A DNA stretch of 27,400 nucleotides, from NCBI GenBank assembly GCA_017630115.1, contig JAGBVY010000123.1:1-27400 (forward strand), in the 5' to 3' direction. The notes under the pieces were generated by a model, which searched no databases, was not told where the DNA came from, and saw only the letters and a list, made by a program, of their open reading frames with translations. Shown one piece after another: positions 5,363-12,409 of the stretch. A program made the translations under genes and the position numbers. The DNA comes from Tidjanibacter sp. (GTDB lineage Bacteria > Bacteroidota > Bacteroidia > Bacteroidales > Rikenellaceae). The stretch's first letter is position 1; each line of letters opens with the position of its first letter.

Positions 5363-7744
5363 TTATTTTGTGGTTGTTGCTTGTTTTCCTGTGTGATGCT
5401 CGTAGAGTGCGTTGGGCAGATGCTCAATTAGTGCCCCATCGCGACCAACGCTCTCGGGATCAACCAATGCGAGAATCTCATTGGAGCAAATGTCTAAGTG
5501 TTTGTGTTCGTCTTTTTTAAGGTCTGATTTCTTTTTGTAGTATTTGCATCTCTCTGTCCAAGTGGTAAACAATACATACCCCTCGACTATCCCGTCGTGA
5601 TTCGAATAGAATTCTTTTTGTTTGTCTATATCGAGTGGTTTGAATCCTTGTAGTAGTTTCTCCGTTAGCCAACGGTTGTGTTCTACTTGACCAAGTATAG
5701 CAAGGTGTTCGGGTGCAAATGATGCCTGCGTGCGGTAGTCTAAACCACAGCTACGCATTTTAGAGCGGAGCGTAAGTATGTTGTAGTAGTTTTGCCATTC
5801 ATGTGTCTTCGGCTTTTGATTTATTAGGTTCAAATCTTCTTGGGGAATGGTGAGACCACGCTGAATAGCTGATTGAACTCTTTTATTTGCAAGTTCTTCT
5901 GCCGTTATTTCATCAAATGCTTTCTTTTTTGCTGCATCGTCTTCGGCCGTTAATGGATGCTCGGCAATGAAGTTATTTTCCAAGTCGTCATCATATTCTT
6001 TGTATTTTTTGCCGATATAACTCCCAAGTGCTTCAAACTCTTCTATTAAATCGAAGTCATAGCATTTGCCAATCATACCAAACGCGCGCAACTTTTTATT
6101 ATAGCGCTTATTGTTTTGGGATATTTGGTCCACGACCACACCGTTCTTGCGTTGATAAACCAATACTTGTTGGGCTTTGTTGTAGATTTTATCGGGCAGG
6201 TAGATTGCCGTTGCAACAGCAGCATTGCTCTCGGGCAGGCAGACCGCAACCGTCAGGCGGGCATTCTCATTCTCGGCAATCTTCACCAAGTATTGCCTTA
6301 CAGAGTCGCTCTCAATACCGCCTTTAACAAATTCCCACTCCACGTCAATAAAGTCTTTGCCGAGGTGGGATTCATAGTTTTCGTTGACCCACGTTACATC
6401 CTTGTTGGCGTCGAAATCCTCGACTGTGGTGTCGATAGTGCGATAGCGGGCTAGCTTAAATAGCTCGTGGTAGCGACCTTTTAGGAAGTCGCGCTCGGTG
6501 TCGGCATTGGTGTCGATGAAGGTTATGCGACTGCGCACCCCCTTAGTGATGAAGTTGGGGTAGTGGGCAAGGTGAGCAGCGGTGTGGCCCATTGCCACGC
6601 CCATACGTGACATACCAATAATAACCAAGTGAACAAATGTATCATCTTGCTCTTTGATGCCCTCGCCATCCAAAGGTATGTAATACTCCTCTTTACCATT
6701 CTTGTCTTTGTAGTCGCCACCAAAACATTTCTGACACCACATTTCATAGTAGTTGAAAGGTTTTAGTTCAATTCTGAATTTATTGACACCTTCTGTTGCT
6801 AGTTGTAACGCAGCAAAGGTGGTCTGATACTCAAACATAACGTGGCAAGAAAACTTGGTGGTGCGATTATTTAAGCAATTTGTAATGTGCTGCACACAGC
6901 TCATATTGAGGGTGTCGTGATAGGAATCGGCATCGTCGTTGCTACTCTCCTCGCCAAGAACAAAGACCTCGGAAGCCTTGTCCAAATAGAGCTTTTCTAT
7001 ATCCACTGCAGAGGAACGATCGCCATAATATATGACAATCTTATACATATCCTTTCTCTTGCTCTCATCAACTGTTAGTGTGGCTTTGAGCTCGCGTCGA
7101 AATTCATCTACGTTTCTGCTTGTAAGTATAAGGATGGTTCTAATGTTGGGTCGGTTCATCTCGTGCTCTATGATGCTTGCAACCATATCGTTGCCACCAA
7201 TAATTACAAGATGTCCATTGAGAGCCTTGGGTTTGTAACGAAGAACTCCATCGCGCCATTTTTCTTTGTGGCGATCCAATGTGGTCATAACGGCACTAAT
7301 GAGTAGGCCATTTAGGAGTATAAGGCTAAATAGGCCCAAAAAGCCAACCAAAAAGCGTCCTTGTAAATTTTTGGAATAGGAGTGTTGGTTTCCTGAATCT
7401 ATAAGCAGGTAGTAGGTGTGCCACAAAATGCTTGCTGGCGTATCCTTTTCTACTCTATCGGGTTGGGCAACATCATTGCCATCAGCTTTCGTTGATGAGG
7501 TGGATTCATCCACCATAATTGTGTCATAAGAAAAGGGCTCACAGTGCAATTTCTCTTTCAGAGGCACACACGAATCTAAACCAAGACCTAAAATAGTTAC
7601 AAAATAAAATGATAGGAATATGGTTGCTAATAGTTCTATCGAATGTCTGAAAATGAAATTGTCACGAAGAATTGGATTCTTTGTCCAAAGGTGAATCATT
7701 AGTCCACCCCAGAGTCCCCATAGGATACAGGTAAAGAGAAGCAT
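5363..7744 (-). CDS. CASTOR/POLLUX-like ion channel with two RCK/KTN-type domains and C-terminal RyR-like domain
   Basis: The 793-residue inner-membrane protein has hydrophobic helices at about 2-20, 34-56 and 130-155. Between the last two is a pore-like segment, ILWHTYYLLIDSGNQH (106-121), whose DSGN resembles the ADSGNH filter of plant CASTOR channels. After the last helix, KEKWRDGVLRYKPKALNGHLVIIGG (160-184) matches the CASTOR/POLLUX junction into a first Rossmann-type RCK domain (about 177-330). A second begins at HLVIIGMSRMG (372-382) and ends near 560. The C terminus (about 675-782) is an RyR-like domain with LAILGQVEHNRWLTEKLLQGF. It is first in the operon with the sigma factor. The family in plants conducts cations across the nuclear envelope; ion specificity and ligand here are unknown. 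The gene is AT-richer than its neighbours. Confidence 0.8.
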   Translation of the reverse strand: MLLFTCILWGLWGGLMIHLWTKNPILRDNFIFRHSIELLATIFLSFYFVTILGLGLDSCVPLKEKLHCEPFSYDTIMVDESTSSTKADGNDVAQPDRVEKDTPASILWHTYYLLIDSGNQHSYSKNLQGRFLVGFLGLFSLILLNGLLISAVMTTLDRHKEKWRDGVLRYKPKALNGHLVIIGGNDMVASIIEHEMNRPNIRTILILTSRNVDEFRRELKATLTVDESKRKDMYKIVIYYGDRSSAVDIEKLYLDKASEVFVLGEESSNDDADSYHDTLNMSCVQHITNCLNNRTTKFSCHVMFEYQTTFAALQLATEGVNKFRIELKPFNYYEMWCQKCFGGDYKDKNGKEEYYIPLDGEGIKEQDDTFVHLVIIGMSRMGVAMGHTAAHLAHYPNFITKGVRSRITFIDTNADTERDFLKGRYHELFKLARYRTIDTTVEDFDANKDVTWVNENYESHLGKDFIDVEWEFVKGGIESDSVRQYLVKIAENENARLTVAVCLPESNAAVATAIYLPDKIYNKAQQVLVYQRKNGVVVDQISQNNKRYNKKLRAFGMIGKCYDFDLIEEFEALGSYIGKKYKEYDDDLENNFIAEHPLTAEDDAAKKKAFDEITAEELANKRVQSAIQRGLTIPQEDLNLINQKPKTHEWQNYYNILTLRSKMRSCGLDYRTQASFAPEHLAILGQVEHNRWLTEKLLQGFKPLDIDKQKEFYSNHDGIVEGYVLFTTWTERCKYYKKKSDLKKDEHKHLDICSNEILALVDPESVGRDGALIEHLPNALYEHHTGKQATTTK

Positions 7745-7841
7745 ATTTGTGTTTGTCGTTTGAGTTAGTTTTTCGGGTTTGGGTAGTGGGTGGAAGGAGT
7801 ATCTTTACGCTATGCGTAAGCACATTCCTACACCGATACCA

Positions 7842-7849
7842 CAAATATA
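7842..7849 (-). promoter_or_regulatory. -7 promoter box of the channel-sigma-RyR operon
   Basis: The minus strand reads TATATTTG, a perfect match to TAnnTTTG, predicting a leader of roughly 90 nt before the start at 7744. The -33 region would fall inside the head of repeat copy B, which begins about 8 nt upstream of the box. Confidence 0.65.
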
Positions 7850-7856
7850 CAAATTA

Positions 7857-8047
7857 GAATTGAAAATGGAAAATTGAAAATGGAAAATTATTAGGAGTGG
7901 AGGGTGGTTGGGGCTATAAGGCCAATTTGCTGGGTTTACTGGGACTTCCCAGTCTTCCCAGTCCTCCCAGTCCTCTCAGTTCTCTCAGTTCTCTCAGTCC
8001 TCTCAGTCCTCTCAGTTCTCTCAGTCCTCTCAGCAGTCAGCAGTCAG
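7857..8047 (+). repeat. Composite intergenic repeat, copy B
   Basis: The head (7857-7893) is an AATTGAAAATGGAAAATTG run ending ATTATTAGG. A spacer containing GGGGCTATAAGGCC and CTGGGTTTACTGGG follows, then the palindrome ACTGGGA-CT-TCCCAGT (7938-7953). The tail has nine 9-nt units of TYYTCYCAG at 7953-8033, then a short CAGTCAG duplication to 8047. The units are CCCAGT-type, the reverse complement of the ACTGGG units of copy D. Confidence 0.75.
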
Positions 8048-8051
8048 TATG

Positions 8052-8104
8052 CTCCTTTGACAAAGGAGGGACTTGGTCAAAGAGCCTCTGCTGAGGCTCT
8101 TTGA
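8052..8104. repeat. Two consecutive perfect palindromes
   Basis: CTCCTTTG (8052-8059) and CAAAGGAG (8061-8068) are separated by one base. Nine bases later, TCAAAGAGCCTC (8077-8088) and GAGGCTCTTTGA (8093-8104) form a perfect 12-bp stem with a TGCT loop. They lie between repeat copy B and the GH3 terminator. They could be REP-like palindromic units or transcription-blocking structures. Confidence 0.65.
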
Positions 8105-8118
8105 GAATTGGTGGAGGT

Positions 8119-8157
8119 AAAAAAAGCGACGCATCCCGAAGTGGGGTGCGTCGCTTT
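8119..8157 (-). terminator. Rho-independent terminator of the GH3 gene
   Basis: On the minus strand AAAGCGACGCA pairs with TGCGTCGCTTT (8147-8157 with 8123-8133), with further GC pairing inside the loop, followed by a run of seven or more T. It lies about 23 nt past the GH3 stop and is the clearest terminator in the window. Confidence 0.9.
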
Positions 8158-8179
8158 GCTATTTTGCTCTAATAGTATT

Positions 8180-10390
8180 CTATTTAAGTTTCAGGTCGAG
8201 AGTTGCCCTAACGTCGTCGGAGGCAGCGGCAACATAAATCTTGAAGTCGCCCTTCTCGGCTCTCCACTCGTGGGCTACATCGTCGAAGAAGCAGAACGAC
8301 TCCCAAGGCAGTTCGATGGAGATGCGTTTGCTCTCTCCTGCGTTGAGATAGAGTTTCTGGAAACCTTTGAGCTCTTTCTCGGGGCGCATAACGGAGCACT
8401 CGGGGTCGCCAACATAAATCTGTACAATCTCGCTACCCGCAACCGAGCCACTATTGGTAACGGTCACATCAACCTTCACCTTACCACCCTCGCGCAGACT
8501 CTTCGACGAAAGGCGTGCATCGGAGTAGTCGAAGGTGGTGTAGGAAAGGCCGTGACCAAAGGCAAACAGAGGAGCAATATCCATAGCCTCGTGCCAGCGG
8601 TAGCCAACAAGGATGCCCTCCTTGTAGTGTACTTTGCCCGAGCCGCCATACTCACCCAGAGCGTGTGCACCACAATCTTCGAGCCTTACAGGGAAGGTGA
8701 AGGGGAGCTTGCCGCTGGGATTGACATTGCCCACAAGCACGTTGGCTAGCGAGTGGCCTGCCTCCGAGCCGAGGAACCAGCCTTGAACGATTGCAGGTAC
8801 TTTCTCCACCCAAGGCATTGCTACGGCATTGCCCGAGATATTAACGTAGATGAGTTTGTCGGTCACATCGGCCAGAGCCTCAATGAGTTTGTCTTGTGCG
8901 TAGGGGAGGCCCAAACCGAAGCGGTCCGAATCCTCGCAATCCTGATGTGAGGCTTTGTTGAGGCCACCAAACACAACAACGTAGTCGCTCGTCTTAGCCA
9001 ACTGTATGGCCTCGCGGATAAGCTCTTGTTCGGAGCGGTTGTCGGCCAAATTCTGAGCTGCAACAACGCCATTATACTCGCCCGTAACGTCGCCCACATA
9101 ACCGCGAGCGTAGCATACTTCGGCCCTGTCGCCAACAACCTCGCGCAGACCATCCAAGGGCGAAACCTCGCGTGCAACTTTCAGCGACGAGGAGCCACCA
9201 CCAACGGTCATCATCTTTATGGCATTCTCGCCAATGACAGCAATGCGGGGTTTGGTCGAAAGGTCGATAGGCAATGTGTTGGCGTCGTTTTTGAGCAGTA
9301 CGATACCCTCCTCACCAATGGTGCGTGCGGCCTCAATGTGGGCCTCCGACACGAGCGAGCCAAAGGGTTTCTGGGTGTTCATTGAGGTGCGGAAGATGAG
9401 CCTCAGCACTCGGCGAGCCTTGTCGTCGAGCTCCTCAGTGCCCACTTTGCCCTCGTCGATAAGGCGCTGGTAGGGGGCGGCCAAGTAGTAGTTGTCGTAG
9501 GCGTTGGACGAGCCGTTGGCCAGACCATCGGTCCACGAGCCAAATTCGAGGTCAAGACCGTTGCGGATGGCCTCCTCGGTGTTGTGAGTGCCACCCCAGT
9601 CGGAGATGACAACGCCGTCGAAGCCCCACTCGCCTTTGAGAATCTCATTCAGCAGGCGGTTGTTGTGGCAGGCGTGCTCGCCGTCGAAGTAGTTGTATGC
9701 ACCCATAATCGACCAGCTACCACCCTCCTGAACGGCTGCCTTGAAGGCGGGGAGGTAGATTTCATACAGAGCACGGTCGTCCAATACCGGCTCGGTGGTG
9801 TGGCGGTGGGCCTCCTGATTGTTCAGTGCGTAGTGTTTTACGCAGGTGGCAACGCCATTTTTCTGCACCTCCTTCACATAGGGGACAACCATTTGGGCAG
9901 CCAAATAGGGGTCTTCGCCCATATATTCGAAGTTGCGACCATTCAGAGGACTACGATAGATGTTTACGCCAGGGCCGAGTAGTACATCTTTCTCGCGATA
10001 GCGAGCCTCCTCGCCAATGCTCTTGCCATAGAGTGCCGAAGCCTCTCTATTCCAAGTTGCAGCCAGAGCTGTCAGTGCAGGGTAGGCCACGCAGGAGTCG
10101 TTGGTGCATCCTGCCTGCTCCCACTCATCCCAAAGTACGTCGGGGCGAATGCCGTGAGGGCCGTCGGTACACCACAACTCGGGTATGCCGAGGCGGGCAA
10201 CGCCGGGCGAAGAGAACTTCGACTGGGCGTGGATAATATCTATCTTCTCTTGGATTGTCATACGACTCAGTGCGTCCTCTACTCTCTCCTCCAATGGAGC
10301 GTTGGGGTTGAGGTAGGTGGGCACATTGGTCTGCTCGCAGCAAGCCACAAGGGTTACTAAAAGAGCCAGAAGGGTAAGTTTGGTTTTCAT
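8180..10390 (-). CDS. bglX: Glycoside hydrolase family 3 beta-glucosidase (BglX-like lipoprotein)
   Basis: The 736-residue enzyme removes terminal beta-linked glucose from oligosaccharides. The signal peptide ends LVAC (C17), predicting lipid anchoring, probably facing the periplasm. The N-terminal barrel shows LWCTDGPHGIR (72-82), KHYALNNQE (185-193) and VISDWGGTHN (261-270), with D264 the catalytic nucleophile. The alpha/beta sandwich begins near GIVLLKNDANTLP (362-374), and a fibronectin-like domain closes the protein (GSGKVHYKEGILVGYRW onward). Length is normal for BglX-type GH3. It lies 65 nt after the GH30 gene on the same strand, implying one transcript from the GH30 promoter. Likely role: final trimming of beta-1,3/1,6-gluco-oligosaccharides from the locus. 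The symbol denotes family resemblance rather than proven orthology. Confidence 0.92.
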   Translation of the reverse strand: MKTKLTLLALLVTLVACCEQTNVPTYLNPNAPLEERVEDALSRMTIQEKIDIIHAQSKFSSPGVARLGIPELWCTDGPHGIRPDVLWDEWEQAGCTNDSCVAYPALTALAATWNREASALYGKSIGEEARYREKDVLLGPGVNIYRSPLNGRNFEYMGEDPYLAAQMVVPYVKEVQKNGVATCVKHYALNNQEAHRHTTEPVLDDRALYEIYLPAFKAAVQEGGSWSIMGAYNYFDGEHACHNNRLLNEILKGEWGFDGVVISDWGGTHNTEEAIRNGLDLEFGSWTDGLANGSSNAYDNYYLAAPYQRLIDEGKVGTEELDDKARRVLRLIFRTSMNTQKPFGSLVSEAHIEAARTIGEEGIVLLKNDANTLPIDLSTKPRIAVIGENAIKMMTVGGGSSSLKVAREVSPLDGLREVVGDRAEVCYARGYVGDVTGEYNGVVAAQNLADNRSEQELIREAIQLAKTSDYVVVFGGLNKASHQDCEDSDRFGLGLPYAQDKLIEALADVTDKLIYVNISGNAVAMPWVEKVPAIVQGWFLGSEAGHSLANVLVGNVNPSGKLPFTFPVRLEDCGAHALGEYGGSGKVHYKEGILVGYRWHEAMDIAPLFAFGHGLSYTTFDYSDARLSSKSLREGGKVKVDVTVTNSGSVAGSEIVQIYVGDPECSVMRPEKELKGFQKLYLNAGESKRISIELPWESFCFFDDVAHEWRAEKGDFKIYVAAASDDVRATLDLKLK

Positions 10391-10455
10391 AGCTTTTAGG
10401 ACTATTACTTAGGGGTTGATAATTGTTGTTTCGGATGTGTATAATGGTCTGGCTA

Positions 10456-12198
10456 CTACCAGATTGCCGAGGTTACTGACCTCTCGGCAGCCTCGAAGAG
10501 GAAACTGCCTCCCTTGCCATCCTCAATAAGAAACTCTCGGGCCTTGCCCTCGTTGAGCACCACAATAGAGTGAGTGCCGTCGGGGTTGCGGAAGGCGGTG
10601 AAATCTACGCCACCCATCTTGGTGTCGATGGTCGAGCCGATGCGTACGGCGCCGGGCTGTGCCACCTTCGACATATGGGCAATGGAGTAGTAGTGGCTAC
10701 GACGATTGAGGGTCTTGTGGCCTCCATCGACAAAATCGACAAAACCGTAGCAGGTGGTGCAACCTCCGTTGGGGCGGTTGGGGCCACGATTCTGGTCCAA
10801 GAGGAAGTTCCAGAAGAGTACGGCCTTGCAGTAGAGATTGACTGTGCCGATACAAAGCTCCCTCATAGTCCACATTAGGTTGTCGCCGAAGTTGGGACAC
10901 CAAGTGCCGATGCTCTGCTCGGTGAAGTAGATACCCTTCATAGGTGCAGCCTTGTAGATGTCCGAGAGCACCGATTTGTTGCCACCATAGGCGTGCCAAG
11001 CCGAGCCGTCGAAGTATTCGGCAGCGTTGCTATTGTAGAGGTTCTTTACATAGTCGGGCACGTCGAAGTTGTGGTCGTAGGCCCAAATCTGGGTCTTGAT
11101 GCCTTTCTCGCGGAACTTAGGACCGAGGTGGCCGCCTACAAAGTCGCGCTGGGCAGCCCAATCCATATAGAGCGAGGCTGAGTTGCCGTGGTTAAGAGGC
11201 TCATTCTGAGGACTTACAGCATAGATAGGAAATCCCTTCGACTCCATATACTGAATCCACTTAACAAAGTAGGTGGCGTAGTCGTCGTAATACTTGGGGT
11301 TGAGTCGGCCGCTTGTCCATTTGTCGTGTGGGCCGTCGTTGTTGGGCGAAATTTTCATCCACTTGGGGCAGGTCCAAGGAGCGGCTACAATCTTCACAGC
11401 GGGGTTGATGGCGTAAATCTCCTTCAAAATGGGTAGCAGGTCGCGCTCATCCAACTTGGGGAAGGCCCAATTTTCAATGCCCGGAGTGTCGCAGCAGGTG
11501 TACTCTTCGAGCGAGAAGTCCGAACAGCCTATGGAGATGCGGATGAATGAGTAGCCCATACCATCTTTGGGGTCGAAAACCTCTTTGAGGAGTTTGGTGC
11601 GGTCTTGCTGGGTCATAAGCAAGAGGTTGTAGCACGACGAGCCGGTGATGGCAGGACCCCAACCGTCTATGGTCTGGTAGGTGGTATTGTCGTTGATGGT
11701 GATGACGCTCGGGTTGTCGCTTTTTGCGTCGGTCTCGTCGAGGATGGCAATAGGCTCGAAGAGCTTGCGCTTATCGGCAGTAGTCTGCCAACCGGTTGCT
11801 TTGAGGGTGCTAAAAAGTTTCTCTGTGGTGAACTCCGCACGAGCGAGGTTGCTATATTCGTCGCCACGCGAACCAGAGGCATAGAGAACATAGTCGGTTC
11901 CACGAGTGAGTCCCTCTACGGTTATTGTCTTTTCGTTCACATCGGCCGAGTTGTGGTTTTTCAAACTGAAAGCCGAGGGAGCCTTCTCCGAGGCGGGCAA
12001 TACGGCCCAATGCAGACGCTCACCAGCCTCACACTTGATGGTTGCCGTGAGTGTGGTTTCGCCAATCTCGCCGAGTGTAATTTCGGTTAGTAGTGTCTGG
12101 GGAGGTTTTTGCTGCTCCTCAGGAGTGTTGTCCTTGCAGCCACAAACGAGCGTGAGGGCAAGGAGCAAAACCGGACGTAAAAATAGGTTGTTAATCAT
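10456..12198 (-). CDS. Glycoside hydrolase family 30 lipoprotein (predicted endo-beta-1,6-glucanase)
   Basis: The 580-residue lipoprotein has a signal peptide ending VCGC (C21). Residues about 35-126 form a fibronectin-type III-like domain. The GH30 catalytic barrel (about 165-500) shows TIDGWGPAITGSS (176-188), the acid/base E333 in SPQNEP and the nucleophile E427 in YFTEQS. A small beta-domain closes the chain (about 505-580). GH30 members in Bacteroides beta-1,6-glucan loci are endo-beta-1,6-glucanases, whereas other subfamilies act on glucosylceramide or xylan. The pairing with GH3 and divergent SusCD favours a beta-1,6-glucan activity, which is an inference. It is first of a two-gene operon with GH3 and starts 211 nt from the divergent regulator gene. 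Confidence 0.9.
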   Translation of the reverse strand: MINNLFLRPVLLLALTLVCGCKDNTPEEQQKPPQTLLTEITLGEIGETTLTATIKCEAGERLHWAVLPASEKAPSAFSLKNHNSADVNEKTITVEGLTRGTDYVLYASGSRGDEYSNLARAEFTTEKLFSTLKATGWQTTADKRKLFEPIAILDETDAKSDNPSVITINDNTTYQTIDGWGPAITGSSCYNLLLMTQQDRTKLLKEVFDPKDGMGYSFIRISIGCSDFSLEEYTCCDTPGIENWAFPKLDERDLLPILKEIYAINPAVKIVAAPWTCPKWMKISPNNDGPHDKWTSGRLNPKYYDDYATYFVKWIQYMESKGFPIYAVSPQNEPLNHGNSASLYMDWAAQRDFVGGHLGPKFREKGIKTQIWAYDHNFDVPDYVKNLYNSNAAEYFDGSAWHAYGGNKSVLSDIYKAAPMKGIYFTEQSIGTWCPNFGDNLMWTMRELCIGTVNLYCKAVLFWNFLLDQNRGPNRPNGGCTTCYGFVDFVDGGHKTLNRRSHYYSIAHMSKVAQPGAVRIGSTIDTKMGGVDFTAFRNPDGTHSIVVLNEGKAREFLIEDGKGGSFLFEAAERSVTSAIW

Positions 12199-12240
12199 AG
12201 GTCTTTATCTTTTTGTGTGTTGATTGTCCCTTATCTCCTA

Positions 12241-12248
12241 CAAATATA
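12241..12248 (-). promoter_or_regulatory. -7 promoter box of the GH30-GH3 operon
   Basis: The minus strand reads TATATTTG, a perfect TAnnTTTG box 42 nt upstream of the GH30 start, giving a leader of about 35 nt. The -33 region is weak, which fits a promoter that needs an activator. Confidence 0.65.
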
Positions 12249-12380
12249 CTAAAATATCGGTGAGCTGCTAATGGCCGAAGCGTAAAAGGTGGATTGAGGA
12301 AAGCGCTATCTGCTGATTTACAGACAAATGACCATATTAAAAAGTGGATGATAAAAATTGGTTGTTTGAAAAAAAGTCTA

Positions 12381-12388
12381 TATATTTG
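12381..12388 (+). promoter_or_regulatory. -7 promoter box of the DUF6377 regulator gene
   Basis: TATATTTG matches TAnnTTTG exactly, 21 nt upstream of the start codon at 12410. ATTG at 12358-12361 is a weak -33 with 19-nt spacing. It diverges from the GH30 promoter 130 nt away. Confidence 0.65.
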
Positions 12389-12409
12389 TACTAACTACAC
12401 AACCTATCT

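Larger units (their letters stand above)
7745..8179. other. Intergenic region between the channel and GH3 genes
   Basis: These 435 bases hold no convincing gene. In order they contain the channel operon promoter, composite repeat copy B, two tight palindromes (8052-8068 and 8077-8104) and the GH3 terminator. A proline/serine/leucine-rich frame across the CTC-rich tandem repeat is a product of the repeat. Confidence 0.8.

Noticed and set aside
7953..8033. CRISPR array
   Set aside because: Units are 9 nt with no spacers and no cas genes nearby, so this is a simple tandem repeat.
7897..8104. Small proline/serine/leucine-rich proteins at the tandem repeat
   Set aside because: They are translations of the 9-nt repeat, which is a multiple of three and therefore stays open in several frames. 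There is no support for expression.
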